Source of the DNA: Tulasnella sp. 424 | Taxonomy: Eukaryota; Basidiomycota; Agaricomycetes; Cantharellales; Tulasnellaceae | Length of the DNA: 64,000 nucleotides | Direction: 5' to 3' | Assembly (NCBI GenBank): GCA_019633425.1 | Contig: WSUB01000041.1 | Span: 210,061-274,060, forward strand | Shown: positions 47,159 through 56,974 of the stretch, piece after piece | How positions within the stretch are numbered: the stretch's first letter is position 1 | How the letters are laid out: the number at the start of each line of letters is the position of its first letter | Translations under genes and position numbers: made by a program | Notes under the pieces: model-generated | What the model was told of the DNA's origin: nothing | Seen by the model: only the letters and a program-made list of their open reading frames with translations | Databases searched by the model: none

Positions 47159-48476
47159 ATGCAGAGCGACGACGTTATATGGGAAGTAATCGGCAAGACT
47201 CATTGTTCCTTTAGGGTCAAGTGAGTAGATCTCTCGTTTGAAGAGACCTTGTGCTTCTAACCAGTGCATCTCTCTACAACGCAGGGTACCAGAGAAGAAC
47301 CAACAATTCTGCCGGAATCCCTATAACTTGACTGGACTTTGCAACAAACGAGATTGCCCACTCGCGAACTCTAAATATGCCACCGTTCGGGAACGTGAAG
47401 GTATTCGGAATAATCCCAACCAAATACTTGAGGCGAGCGAGTTGACTGATCTTGAATATAATGCAGGTGTTCTATACCTCTATACCAAGACCATCGAGCG
47501 TGCACACCTGCCGTCTAAGCTGTGGGAACGCGTTCCACTGCCCAACAACTACATGAAGGCTCTCGAAATGGTAAATTTGTTGCACTGGCGTCCACCTTCA
47601 ATTCATCTAAATCTCTCCCTCAGATCGACTCAGAACTGTTATATTGGCCAGATTACATGATCCACCGTTGCAAGCAACGAACAACCAAGATCACTCAGTA
47701 TCTCATCAAAATGCGGCGAATGAAGCTCTCTAACGCGTACGCTTGTTGAACCTGAACCCGATGCCCCTTGCGCTTACCCTTTCCTCATAGTCCGAAGGTC
47801 GTTCCAATAAAGAAGAAACTTGACCGCCGAGAAGCGCGAAGAGAGGCTAAAGCACTTCGCGCCGCTCACATTGAAAAGGCTATCGAGAAGGAACTCATCG
47901 AGCGCTTGAAGACCAAGGCATACGGAGACCAGCCTTTGAACGTGAATGAAGACATATGGAAGCAGATCTTAGATGCAGAGAAGAGTAAAGAGAAACTCGG
48001 CGTCGAGTTAGAAGACGAAGCCGAATTAGAGGAAGAAGAGGAACTCGAAGAAGAGGAGGAATGGGACGGCAGAGAGTTCGTGAGCGATGATAGCGAGAGC
48101 GAGTTTGGCGGACTCAGTGATTTAGAAGAGATGGATCCAGTTCAGGTATGTCTCTGCCTTTCCCTTTACCAGCTCTGCTTATTCATTCCCTTACAGGACT
48201 CCGAGGATGATGATGAATCTGCCTTCGACGAATCCGAGGGAGATGACGACCAGGAAGGTGCCCCACCAAGAAGGAAGCGGCCATCAAAGACAGCTTTGGG
48301 CAAACGGAAAGCTGTGGACGACACGAAAAAGCCCAGGAAGCGTGAGTTTGTCCTTACTAAACCCTATCGCGTATCTCATTCCTTACGAACGATGCTTAGG
48401 TGGTGCAAGAGTCGAGGTGGAGTACGAGGAGGAGCGGGAGCTGGTCGAGCCGCAAAAAGAAAGCATATTCGCGTAG
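47159..48476 (+). CDS. MAK16: Ribosome biogenesis protein Mak16
   Basis: Mak16 is an essential nucleolar factor for early 60S pre-ribosome assembly. The seven exons are 47159-47220, 47285-47400, 47467-47570, 47624-47736, 47791-48145, 48197-48341 and 48400-48476, summing to 972 nt, which encodes 323 aa. Features in order: [39 protein letters not shown] (the Cys motif), [66 protein letters not shown], the [16 protein letters not shown] motif, a long acidic region and basic clusters (PPRRKRPSK). Length and order are typical. The fourth intron uses GTACGC. Confidence 0.95.
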
Positions 48477-49411
48477 TGAGAAGCTGGGACTTGGTTTTCA
48501 ATCTTGTATTTGTATTATTACACCGCCTAGCCTGGACAATGGCTTGAATGCTTGCAATCCTCGGAGCCCATCAAGATCGGTCTTTCCCGCGTCAATTGGC
48601 TCTAGACTACTATTAAGGGGCAAAGGTTCTGGGGCTCGATTACGAGTCGACTCCAGCTTCTTCTCCACCAACACTACTTCAGCTCAACGACAATATTCAC
48701 ATCAGACTTGTCTAAAGATGCCCTCAATCTACGGATAGTCCTACAGGCAACTAGCAGACGCAAGTTTCTTATTTCCTTGAATCCTTCGAGAGCTGTCATA
48801 TGCTTGACCCTGAACTCGCACATAGTTCGAGCATTATAATCTAAGTCTATTCTAGTGGAGTCTAAATGCATGCAAGCCGCAAATATCACCGAATAGGGAG
48901 AGTGCGTGCGCTGGGCTGAGTCAGCAAAGGCTTTCGAAGATTGGTTCTTCGAGACTGCCACATCGCTGCTGAAAAACTGTCAATCTACACTGACGCAACG
49001 ACCCCTACACCGCTGGATGCTGTGATTCCTTTTCTAGGACTCCTTCTCGAAGGCTTCGGGAGCCCCGAGTGGCTCTCGTGGTCCAGTTTACTTGCAACGC
49101 TGGGTACGTCTGGCATCTTTTGTTGCTTTATCTCCATCGTAGATGACATATTCTGGCTCGGGCTTCCATGCACTGGTCAGGGTAGATGCTCGACCCTTTA
49201 GGAGGTACGAGTTCGTGACTGATCCGTGAAAAAGTACAACTCCCAACACAACACCATAGAAAGAATTGAAGCCGTCTTTATTTTGTAATGAACATAATAT
49301 GCCATCCCTAAATGTAGAACAAAACGTAGCATAGGTATAGCCGGTCCTACTAGTGCGAAAGTCCTAGTCTATCGACATAAGAAGGATTGGAGAGCGGGAA
49401 TGCACTGAAAA
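48477..49411. repeat. Intergenic, with a dispersed repeat (about 48895-49130)
   Basis: The segment around 48913-49110 is related to 56612-56815: both contain GACTGCCAC-TCGCT, CTTCTCGAAGGCTT, AGCCCCGAGTGGCTC, GTGGTCCAGT and CAACGCT-GGTACGTCT in the same order. Neither copy encodes an intact protein. Nothing else is recognised. Confidence 0.5.
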
Positions 49412-51833
49412 TTAGCTATATAGAACGAGCCAAGACGGTAAGATTGCGTCGTTCGTGAAAACTACAAAACGATTCAGCCACCAGAGTGCACTAGGAAAAA
49501 CGTCGGACCTCACCTATTAGCTCCGTGTCGATGTTATCAACTGCAGTCTAAGGTTAAAGAGTCAGAGGATTGACTCTTTGGACTTGAATATCGAACCAAT
49601 CGGGCACATACCGAGTCCGTTCCTGCGACGGGTGCCTTTCCTCCGATGTGCCTCTTACCGACGACGATGCGGGTCAAAAACATGGCTTTATAGGGTGAAC
49701 CCACACTTTGCACCCTAGTGTACCCGTTGGACCTAGCGGGAAAGTAGATATCAGAAACAGAGCTCAATGTGAGCAAGGTGGATCCCGTACACCCCAGAAA
49801 AGGCGCTCGTATAAATCCCCTGAAAGTCATGAGCGGTCAGACAGGATAAGAGTCAGATCGTATTATACTTACATTTCCGACACATACGCTAATTAAGAAA
49901 GAAAGGCCATCGTTGTGAGCTCTATCCAGAGCTTTCAGCTTGGATCGCTCACCTGCTCGAGGTTTGGAACGAAACGCGAATGATGGAGCACAGGCGACAA
50001 CCCGCATTCGTGCAGAGAGCCAGATTTGTAGCAGTATCGCCGACAGTACAAATTCTCTGAGTTCCGTGCCATCTCCTACACTCATTACCTTCCGGTTTGC
50101 CCTGCGCCGCGAAGCTCCACTTAGCCTCGACTTGCTTCCTGCATCCCAGAGAAAGAAAGCCACAAGGTTCAACAATAAATACCGATATCACATTTCTGAG
50201 TGTTTCTCACCGATAGGCCTGATATTTAGTTTCGACGCCCTTCGAGTTGACAACCTTGCAAATCCGCTTCACAGTGGGATTAGCTACGACTCCCGCGACG
50301 GCGGCGTTATTTCTGGACCAGCTGTCATTAAACTGCTTGACGACTATCCCAAGAAGTAAGTAGAGCGTTGTGAGCAAGGCGGACGTTTTCAAACTTGACG
50401 GCTTGAAAACTTACTGTCAGCATATTTGGGGTCACTTGGTGGGACGTCAAGCAACATTGGACCCTGATTCTCCGCTGTCTGGCCACACTTTTGACTGCAA
50501 TAGTGTTTCTTGAAATCCTTTGGATAGATCTTGCAGAACAAACAGGCTGGTTCCAGGCCTTTGGTAACGGCGTTCCTGGACCAATAATGAAGATCTATCC
50601 TCAAAACCTTTTTGCGAAAAGTACACTCACTTTCGGCAACTTTGGCCGCAATACCTGGATGTCGCACTAAATGCCGTCGCCTTGCAACCAGGGATGGCGC
50701 ATGGAGATCCGGCTGCAGAGACCTGTCAGGTCACTCGCGATCAAAGAGGGCTTGGATGAAACTTACTCGGGGGAGGAGGGTAAGCTGGCCACGGCATTGG
50801 GGGGTAGTAGGGCTGAGATTCGGGATACGCCGGTTGAGGGGCGGGATATGGCGGCTGAGTATATGATGTCAGTGGTTGGGGATACGCTTGATATGCTTGA
50901 CCGTAGTCCGGACCATAGCCATTTTGATACCAAGTCGGGGATTGAGAGGAAACGGCGAAGACCCGTGCAGAGTTTTGGTATTGAGAGTACTGAGAGTCTC
51001 GACGTTTCTTGCCGCTCGATGGAAGGTCCGCTCTGCTACCAAGCGCAGCTACGGCATCTTGCCAGCATCTTCGTCCGCAGAACGCCGAGTCACCGACTTT
51101 CGGGTTTCGGCGGCAATTCTAGAATAAAATAACGACGTCCGTGAGTCCTAGTATAGCCGCGATTGGCTAATCTGGGGTAACGAACCATGCAAACTGGAGG
51201 GCGCTTTGCTAGAGCAGTGAAGGAAGACTGTTCAGTCGATGCGTTGATGGTTCGGTTCCGAGTGTGGGCAGTCGACTTGCGGCGGTCCTGCGTTTCCCCC
51301 AGCTTCCATGCATCGTAGCTCTCCTCCTCCTCCTCCTCCTCCTCTTGGGCTACCCTAGAAGAACCCGCCCTCGAGTGGGCCGCTTTACAAGCCTTCGAGC
51401 AAAAGAGATGAGCACCCACGGCGGGTTGTCCCTTGCAAACCTGCTCCACAATTGAAACGAGCCAAACGGTAAGGGACAGATTACAGTTGGGACTGAGAAA
51501 TGACATAAAGGATCAAGGGACTCACTATGCACAAGCGAACTCTGGTGGTGGACGATGGCGTCGACATCGACAGGCGACCCATTCGTCCGGCGATGTCTTC
51601 ATCCCCTTCATCCTCATCTTCAGCTCTGTTCTTGTTCATGCCTGGACGATCCGCCCTGGATATCCTCCTCGCACATATCTTGCTGCAATAGCGATGTCCA
51701 CGGTGCGCAGGGCGAGTCATACACGTCTAATGATAGGAGCATGAGTCCGAAGCCTCCGCTGAAAGCTTGAGCGTGGACGAGTAGACGGTACCTCGCACAT
51801 CAACTTGAACTCTAAATCTTCGTCCGAGCTCAT
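49412..51833 (-). CDS. Cys-knuckle array with C-terminal PARP-type ADP-ribosyltransferase domain, possibly broken
   Basis: Start MSSDEDLEFKLMCE at 51833. Knuckles: MCE|TC..RYCSKIC, LCI|VC..LFCSKAC, VCM|NC..AFCGRRC, PCAIPGC..YCGQSC and CLFC..YCSQKC. Between them are a Glu8 run and a Tyr/Pro/Gln-rich linker. The PARP part reads QFNDSWS, VKRICKVVNSKGVETKYQAY, NECRRWHGTQRICTVGD (His), CTNAGCRLCSIIRVSFQ, GIYTSAFSGV (Tyr), SPYKAMFLTRIVVGK and FTNDAILPSWLVLYS, as in fungal PARP-domain proteins. Supported exons are 51833-51792, 51726-51526, 51440-51186, 51118-50767, 50712-50631, 50134-49952, 49888-49873, 49819-49791 and 49732-49612. Three junctions (near 50631, 50415 and 49612/49514) do not keep phase, and the Glu-bearing strand is shortened. 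It may be a pseudogene or catalytically altered. NAD-dependent activity is unproven. Confidence 0.65.
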
Positions 51834-52166
51834 CCAAGTTCGAAGTATCAGGTTATGGACTGTTAAGATAATTCGGCGTTCTGACTTGCTTATGACGAAT
51901 GGGTTTGGGCAGGGAGGGAATGCGGAGGGGACCCCCAAGACTGCACTTCTGACATGATATTGTAGCAATTCACACTTCTGCCTCATGGCCGAGCGGGGTG
52001 CGATATGGAGGTGTCCAATCAAGAGAAGCCTCGCCGGATAAGGGAAAAAATGGACCTTCGACAATCGAGAGCAAATGAGGCACGAACCACCTCAAGTCTA
52101 CTTGAAGGAGGATCCGGTCTGTGCCTCGTTGCAGCATATCACTTCCATCAACCACTTCCATTCATC
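51834..52166. promoter_or_regulatory. Divergent promoter of the Cys-knuckle gene pair
   Basis: 333 nt separate the two start codons of oppositely transcribed genes that use the same Cys module. An open frame in this interval on the minus strand is probably 5' UTR. No TATA box is evident. Confidence 0.45.
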
Positions 52167-53473
52167 ATGAACGGCTTTTTTAGCATGTTTACTGGAGGAA
52201 CCAGTCGAAAGATGTGCATAGTAGGCAGTCTTCATGACATCCTGACGTTCAGATTGACTTACCAGCCTCTTACGTTGATATAGAATTGTGGGACGAATCC
52301 CGCTTTTCAGAATTATGACTACTGCGGGGGGGCATGTGCCGAATGGGCGAAGAACAGCCCGCCAGCAGCAGGACCTCTCGGATGGGGTCAGCCGCCTCCC
52401 CCACCTAGACCAGCGCTGGGATGGGGAGGATATGGGAGTTACGGAGCTCCACCTCAGCAGCAGGGGCAATGGAGTGGATACGGCTCATATCCACAACCAC
52501 CGCCGCAAGCGCCCGGCCCGACGATGTGCCAAGTGAGTCGGTCACCGAACTTTTCACTACATCCCCAGCTCCCGACATGCTGATACCATCGATTAAACGA
52601 TCAACAGAGCTGCCGTGTGAAGCCTGTATTTCCGGGCCACCCATACTGCTCTAAGACCTGCGGAGCCAGTGCAAAGCAAGATGGTGGAACGCCGCCAAAG
52701 CCATCACAAACGTCCGACCAGATGTGCCAAGTGAGTCTATCGCTGAGGCTTTTCACAATACCCTCACCTCTCATATGCTGATCGATTGATTATATGAACG
52801 ATCAACAGAACTGCCATACAAAGCCTGTATATCCGGGCCACCAATACTGCTCCAAGACCTGCGGAACTAGTGCTAAGCAAGGTGCTGGACCGCCGCCAAT
52901 GCCATCACAAGGGCATGGTTCGCCTCCTCCTGCTTATGGCGGGTACGGGCCACCAGGAGGCCAATGGCCTCAGGGACCTCCTCATGGATGGCAGCCTCAG
53001 CAACAAGGAGGTCAATGGATGGGGCCCCCTCCCCAAGGCGGTCAACCTTGGCCTCAGCCTCCACAAAACTGGGGACAGGGCGGGCCTCCGAGGCGGAATA
53101 ATCGTGCCACGTTCGGAGGATATGGAGACGATGATGAGGACGACTGGCCCGACGAAGACGAAGAGGACTATGACGATGCACCACGGCGCCCCAAGCGCGC
53201 GCCTTCATCAAAGCGAGGGACCAAAATGTGTATCGTATGTTAAACTTTTCCCCTGTGTACGACTCCAACGAACACCCTCTGAAATTACTTACTTTTCGAC
53301 AGAATTGCGGGAACAACCCGAGCCGTGGAAAATCAGATTTCTGCAGCAAGAATTGCGAGGTAGACGCTAACTCGATGCTTGGACCCAAGAGAGGATTTGG
53401 CGGGAGTCGTCGAGGTCCGAGTGGGGGCGGCTCTGTTCGTCGGCGGGCTCCCGATTATGACGATATTGACTGA
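52167..53473 (+). CDS. Four-knuckle Cys-rich protein with Pro/Gly/Gln linkers
   Basis: The five exons are 52167-52220, 52284-52532, 52608-52730, 52809-53234 and 53303-53473, all phase 0, giving about 340 aa. Each exon junction splits a C-x2-C pair: MCI|NC, MCQ|SC, MCQ|NC, MCI|NC. Each knuckle then ends with YCGGAC, YCSKTC or FCSKNC, giving C-x2-C-x(9-11)-C-x3-C, a likely zinc site. The linkers are low-complexity (GYGPPGGQWPQGPPHGWQ; an acidic DDDEDDWPDEDEEDYDD). There is no enzyme domain. The arrangement suggests duplication of exon-intron units. It is divergent from the PARP-type gene, which shares the knuckle and the intron position. Function is unknown; the disordered linkers and zinc sites suggest a protein- or nucleic-acid-binding scaffold. 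Confidence 0.8.
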
Positions 53474-53604
53474 CCAACAATCTTCAATGTACTCATACGA
53501 GACAAAGGTTTTCCCCTTCTGTAATCCTTCTATATATTTTCCTTTCAGGTGTCTTTCCTTGTCGCTTTAGATTTCTTCTCCCGCGTGTTCAGTCGAACGC
53601 TTAA

Positions 53605-54230
53605 CAAAGCATTGCCCTCCGGGCAGTCCTGGCCGCAGCTCATAATTTAATCGGAGAAAATACCTCGTTGGATTAGAAGCATTTGGCCGCGCCGTAGGGG
53701 GGCTTTCAAGTGCTGAATGAAGAACTTGGAACGTTACACGCACGTGTAAGAATTGTTGGAGTTACGAAGCGCACCAATATCAATTAGTCAAACATTCTCT
53801 CCAAAGTATCGGTCCTACTTATGAGTAGCCAAATATAGATTAGATAAATGGTCAAAGCGCAAGCGGGGCGATTTAGAACGTAGGAATTAGGTTGGCAAGG
53901 CAGGGCAAATCTATGGAACAACGCGCGGCATGACACGCGGGGACGGCCAAGGCATGAGGGATAGCGTAGATCTATAGAAAGAGATAGTATGAAACGAGAA
54001 AGAGGTAATGGGAGTGCCGAATGCCCGGGTGAAAGAAGATCGAGAGTAAATAAAGAGTCCACCGGAACAATCATAGCGAGAATGGGAAGTATGAAGTGCG
54101 GAACGATGAGAAACATAAATAGTGGAAATCAAGAAAATAGAGAAAGTGATATCAATTCAATCCGATGGCAAACTCAAAGAAAGACGGGTAAGTCGTGAAT
54201 TCGAAGATCTGGGAAGAAAGGGGAGGGCAT
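53605..54230. repeat. Tandem non-coding repeat, copy 1
   Basis: Blocks such as AAAGCATT-CCTC-GGGCAGT, GGTCAAAGCG, GGGGCGATTTAG, CCAAGGCATGAGGG, AACGAGAAAGAGGT and CCATCGAG-type motifs recur in the same order in copy 2. The offset is about 670-680 nt. The frames across it are open by chance and differ between copies. Confidence 0.7.
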
Positions 54231-54276
54231 AGAAAATGAACAGAGATCGGAGCAAGCAAGGTCAAAGCGAGATGCC

Positions 54277-54770
54277 AAAGCATTACCTCTGGGCAGTTCC
54301 GGCCACAGCACGGAATTTAGTTGGGACTCGGCAGCGAGCTCCCTCCGGCCCAGAAAGATTGGCCGTGCCGTGCCGGACTTTTAGTTGAAAGGGTACGGAA
54401 GGCTCCAAGCATGTGTAAGGATATCCGGAGCCACAGACCAACCCCAAGCAAACCTCCATGAACGGGAACAATATCCTCTTAGATGTATTGGTTGTGCTTT
54501 TTAACTATGGAACGTACATACGTGAAAAGGTCAAAGCGTAGGTGGGGCGATTTAGGGCCAAGGAAGTAGGGTTGGCGAGGCAAAAGGAAGATCCATGGAG
54601 CAATGCGTTGTGGACAGCCAAGGCATGAGGGGCGACATAGACGATGTCAAGCGAGAAAGAGGTGATCGGGGTGCTGAGTTTCGGGGTGAAAGACCATCGA
54701 GGGAAAAGACTCAAGAGTCCGTCGGAGCTAGCAGTGCCAGCCTGATTGCATACCCAGAGCTACCGCCCAG
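54277..54770. repeat. Tandem non-coding repeat, copy 2
   Basis: This is the second copy of the block, diverged from copy 1 by substitutions and small indels. It ends where the fragment related to the gene at 60405 begins. Confidence 0.7.
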
Positions 54771-55249
54771 ATATGATCCGTCGCTTCGTTGTTATCCCAG
54801 ATTGTAATGAAAGCCTCGCTGCACTGCTTCTTCAAGATTGCTCGCTTCTCCATTATCCATGTTCTTTTATTCTCTTTCGGCTCGAGCCCAATCCCTGCCA
54901 TCACAGAAGGCCACGGACCTCCTTCGTATCGTCTTCCGTTTATGTGGCGTTCTGGTAACACCATTACGCGTCTCAACCGCTCCTTTTGGGCTGGAATCCT
55001 CGTGTGATATATAGTATCCTGATCGGCAGCGGTCGCTGCGTGCAAGAGCTTGGCCCAGCGCGTGAGCCTGTTAGGGCCCCAACTTGAATGATAACGTTGT
55101 GCCTTCTTCCCGAGTGCAGGACGATTGTCTGGCGTCTCGGGGTCACCACAAGCTGAGGTTCCGTTCTTTCGGTACACTTCGGCGTGGTGCTTTGCGGGGC
55201 TCGAAAAAGTCGGAACGTGGGCGTCCTCGTGGTGAGCCCTGATATACAT
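54728..55249 (-). pseudogene. Truncated paralogue of the gene at 60405-62007
   Basis: The minus-strand frame contains GRRYEGGPWPSVMAGIGLEP, IMEKRAILKKQCSEAFITIW and DNNEATDHIWAVALGM. It is clearly related to the C-terminal exon of the intact gene (GRGYKEGPWPSVIGG, RIMENRAILKNRWSESCMTV, DNNEAADHIWAV). None of the upstream exons of the paralogue are present, and the N-terminal half of this frame is unrelated. It is a fragment. Confidence 0.6.
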
Positions 55250-55470
55250 ACGCTCTCTCCCCGTTTCGTTGACAAGCTTAAGGAGAGAGAGCGGCTAGAC
55301 CGCGTACCACATATGTATATTCGTTTGTTCGCTACCAATACTATACATGGTTTTCCGTCGGGGGCTATGATGCGATCTAATCACTTGAGCATGTTACGTT
55401 CACGATTCAGCGTCAAGATAACCTGCCATCTCGAAGGTCCGTATTCTTGGATGCATTCTTAATGCGAAAT
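55130..55470. repeat. Dispersed repeat, copy 1 (partner at 62375-62700)
   Basis: The two segments share CTCGGCGTGGT-type sequence, AAAGTCGGAACG, GTCCTCGTGGTGAGCCCT, GAGAGCG-CTAGA, ATACATGGTT and CCTGCCA-CTCGAAG in the same order on the same strand. Neither is coding. Confidence 0.6.
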
Positions 55471-55599
55471 AAATGCACTGGGTGTGATTAGAGAGCCGTC
55501 AGTCGTCAATTGGGGATAGGAGGGGCAACATTCCAACGGCGTTCGGAGAGAGGCGGCAAAACCCGGGTTCGGTTGCGACCAGAAAGACGGAACAACGGA

Positions 55600-55684
55600 C
55601 ACCGCCGGTGCCGGCCAATCCTTGGTTGCCGGTCATCACTACCTAGGATGTCCCTGAAAATTGCCTCGGCCGGCACCGGCGGTG
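55600..55684. repeat. Perfect 17-bp inverted repeat with a 51-nt loop
   Basis: Arm 55600-55616 (CACCGCCGGTGCCGGCC) is the exact reverse complement of 55668-55684. The arms are very GC-rich and partly palindromic themselves, so a stable hairpin is expected in RNA or single-stranded DNA. It lies downstream of the minus-strand gene at 55742. Confidence 0.85.
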
Positions 55685-55741
55685 CCGGTGTTAACATTCT
55701 GTTGTTCCAACGTTCTCCCAGCTTTACACCGGTGCCCTGCC

Positions 55742-56343
55742 CTAGCGAAAGTAACAAGCACGGCTCTTCAGTGAGACTGGGTTTTGGCTCTTGCCAACGG
55801 CTCGCTCACCCGTCTTCTTGCCGTGATCAGCAATCAAGCGCATAATCCATGCAAGCTCCTCTGCTTTGTTTACTCCGCCGGCCTCCATTCCCCCAGAACC
55901 GTCTGAGGCCACGTCTAGGCACAATCCCAGGGAATCATCAGTCAATCGAAAAGTAATGTTTCTGAGAAATAAACTTTCGACTTACCCTTTCTCGTCCTCT
56001 TCCTCGAATTCTGTACCGCTTGCGGACTTGAGCGTTGTTGCTTTCCACTGTAGCGAGGGTGGTTCCCGGAGCGACCACCGCCGGAGACAAGGAAAAGAGC
56101 GAACGGCGGGCTAACCGATGGGGCAAGCTCTCAGATTAATGGAGAGACGCCCTTGGAGATTTCAGCTCACCTATCTTTTCCTTGAGCCATCTTCAGACTG
56201 GAAAGCAATTCGCCCAACGACGCGCCTGGAACGGCCGCGTTTCGAGCTTGAAGTCGCGTCGCGTCTTGTAGGAGGGACTTGGCAGCGTTTGAGTATTCTG
56301 TATCCATGAGATGAGAGGCGATGTGTGTAGCTTGGGCAGTCAT
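55742..56343 (-). CDS. Small hypothetical protein (156 aa)
   Basis: The three exons are 56343-56171, 56110-55986 and 55914-55742; lengths sum to 471 nt with consistent phases. The N-terminal helical part reads MTAQATHIASHLMDTEYSNA, AKSLLQDATRLQARNAAV and LGELLSSLKMAQGKD. The middle is Ser/Gly/Arg-rich with a basic run (NSRKRTRK) that could be a nuclear signal. The C-terminal part has AEELAWIMRLIADHGKKTGE. I do not recognise the family. The clean splice structure supports a real gene. Confidence 0.55.
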
Positions 56344-56974
56344 TTTGGGAAGGTGCTGTTGTGGGTGCTATGGTAGGGGAGTGCTGGTGGGGGAAGTTAG
56401 GGAAAGTTGGTTGGGCTCTCAGAGCTGTCACGTGTGTCACCCTGAACTCTGACGTCGAAAGCCCCCGAACGCGATACACCGCCTGCAGCAGCTCTATGAC
56501 TCAAATTCACGCTCCCGGTCTAATTGCATCGCATATAATAGCGAGTTTGGGTCCCCAAGTCCTCATTGCTCGAATATCGCAAGCGAAGATTCAAGGGGCA
56601 CGTGCTCCTGCTGATTCAGCAGAGAGGACCAAGACATCTGCTTCTACAACGATCATCTCTCTCAAGACTGCCACGTCGCTTGTCACTCTAGATGACCCCG
56701 ATACTGTTGGACGTTGCAATTCCCTCTTCGGGGATCTCCATTCGCTTCTCGAAGGCTTTGGGGAGCCCCGAGTGGCTCCATGTAGTGGTCCAGTCTACAA
56801 CGCTAGGTACGTCTAGCTGTCTTTTTTTTTGGCTATATCCCCAGAGCTGACATTTCTAGCTCGGGCTTCCCTGCAGACTGGTATCATACTTGATTACTCC
56901 GAGGAGCTAATCGGCGGTTAGTCACTGCAGCGGGAGTGCAACCCCCAGTGGCTTCAGCCCGTCATGGCCCATCG
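56344..56974. repeat. Intergenic, with a dispersed repeat (about 56500-56860)
   Basis: This is the partner of the segment at 48895-49130. It has no intact gene. Upstream GH31 material may already begin near 56940. Confidence 0.45.

Noticed and set aside
53784..54132. A membrane protein encoded on the minus strand
   Set aside because: The equivalent region of the second tandem copy has a different frame structure; this is chance openness in repeats.
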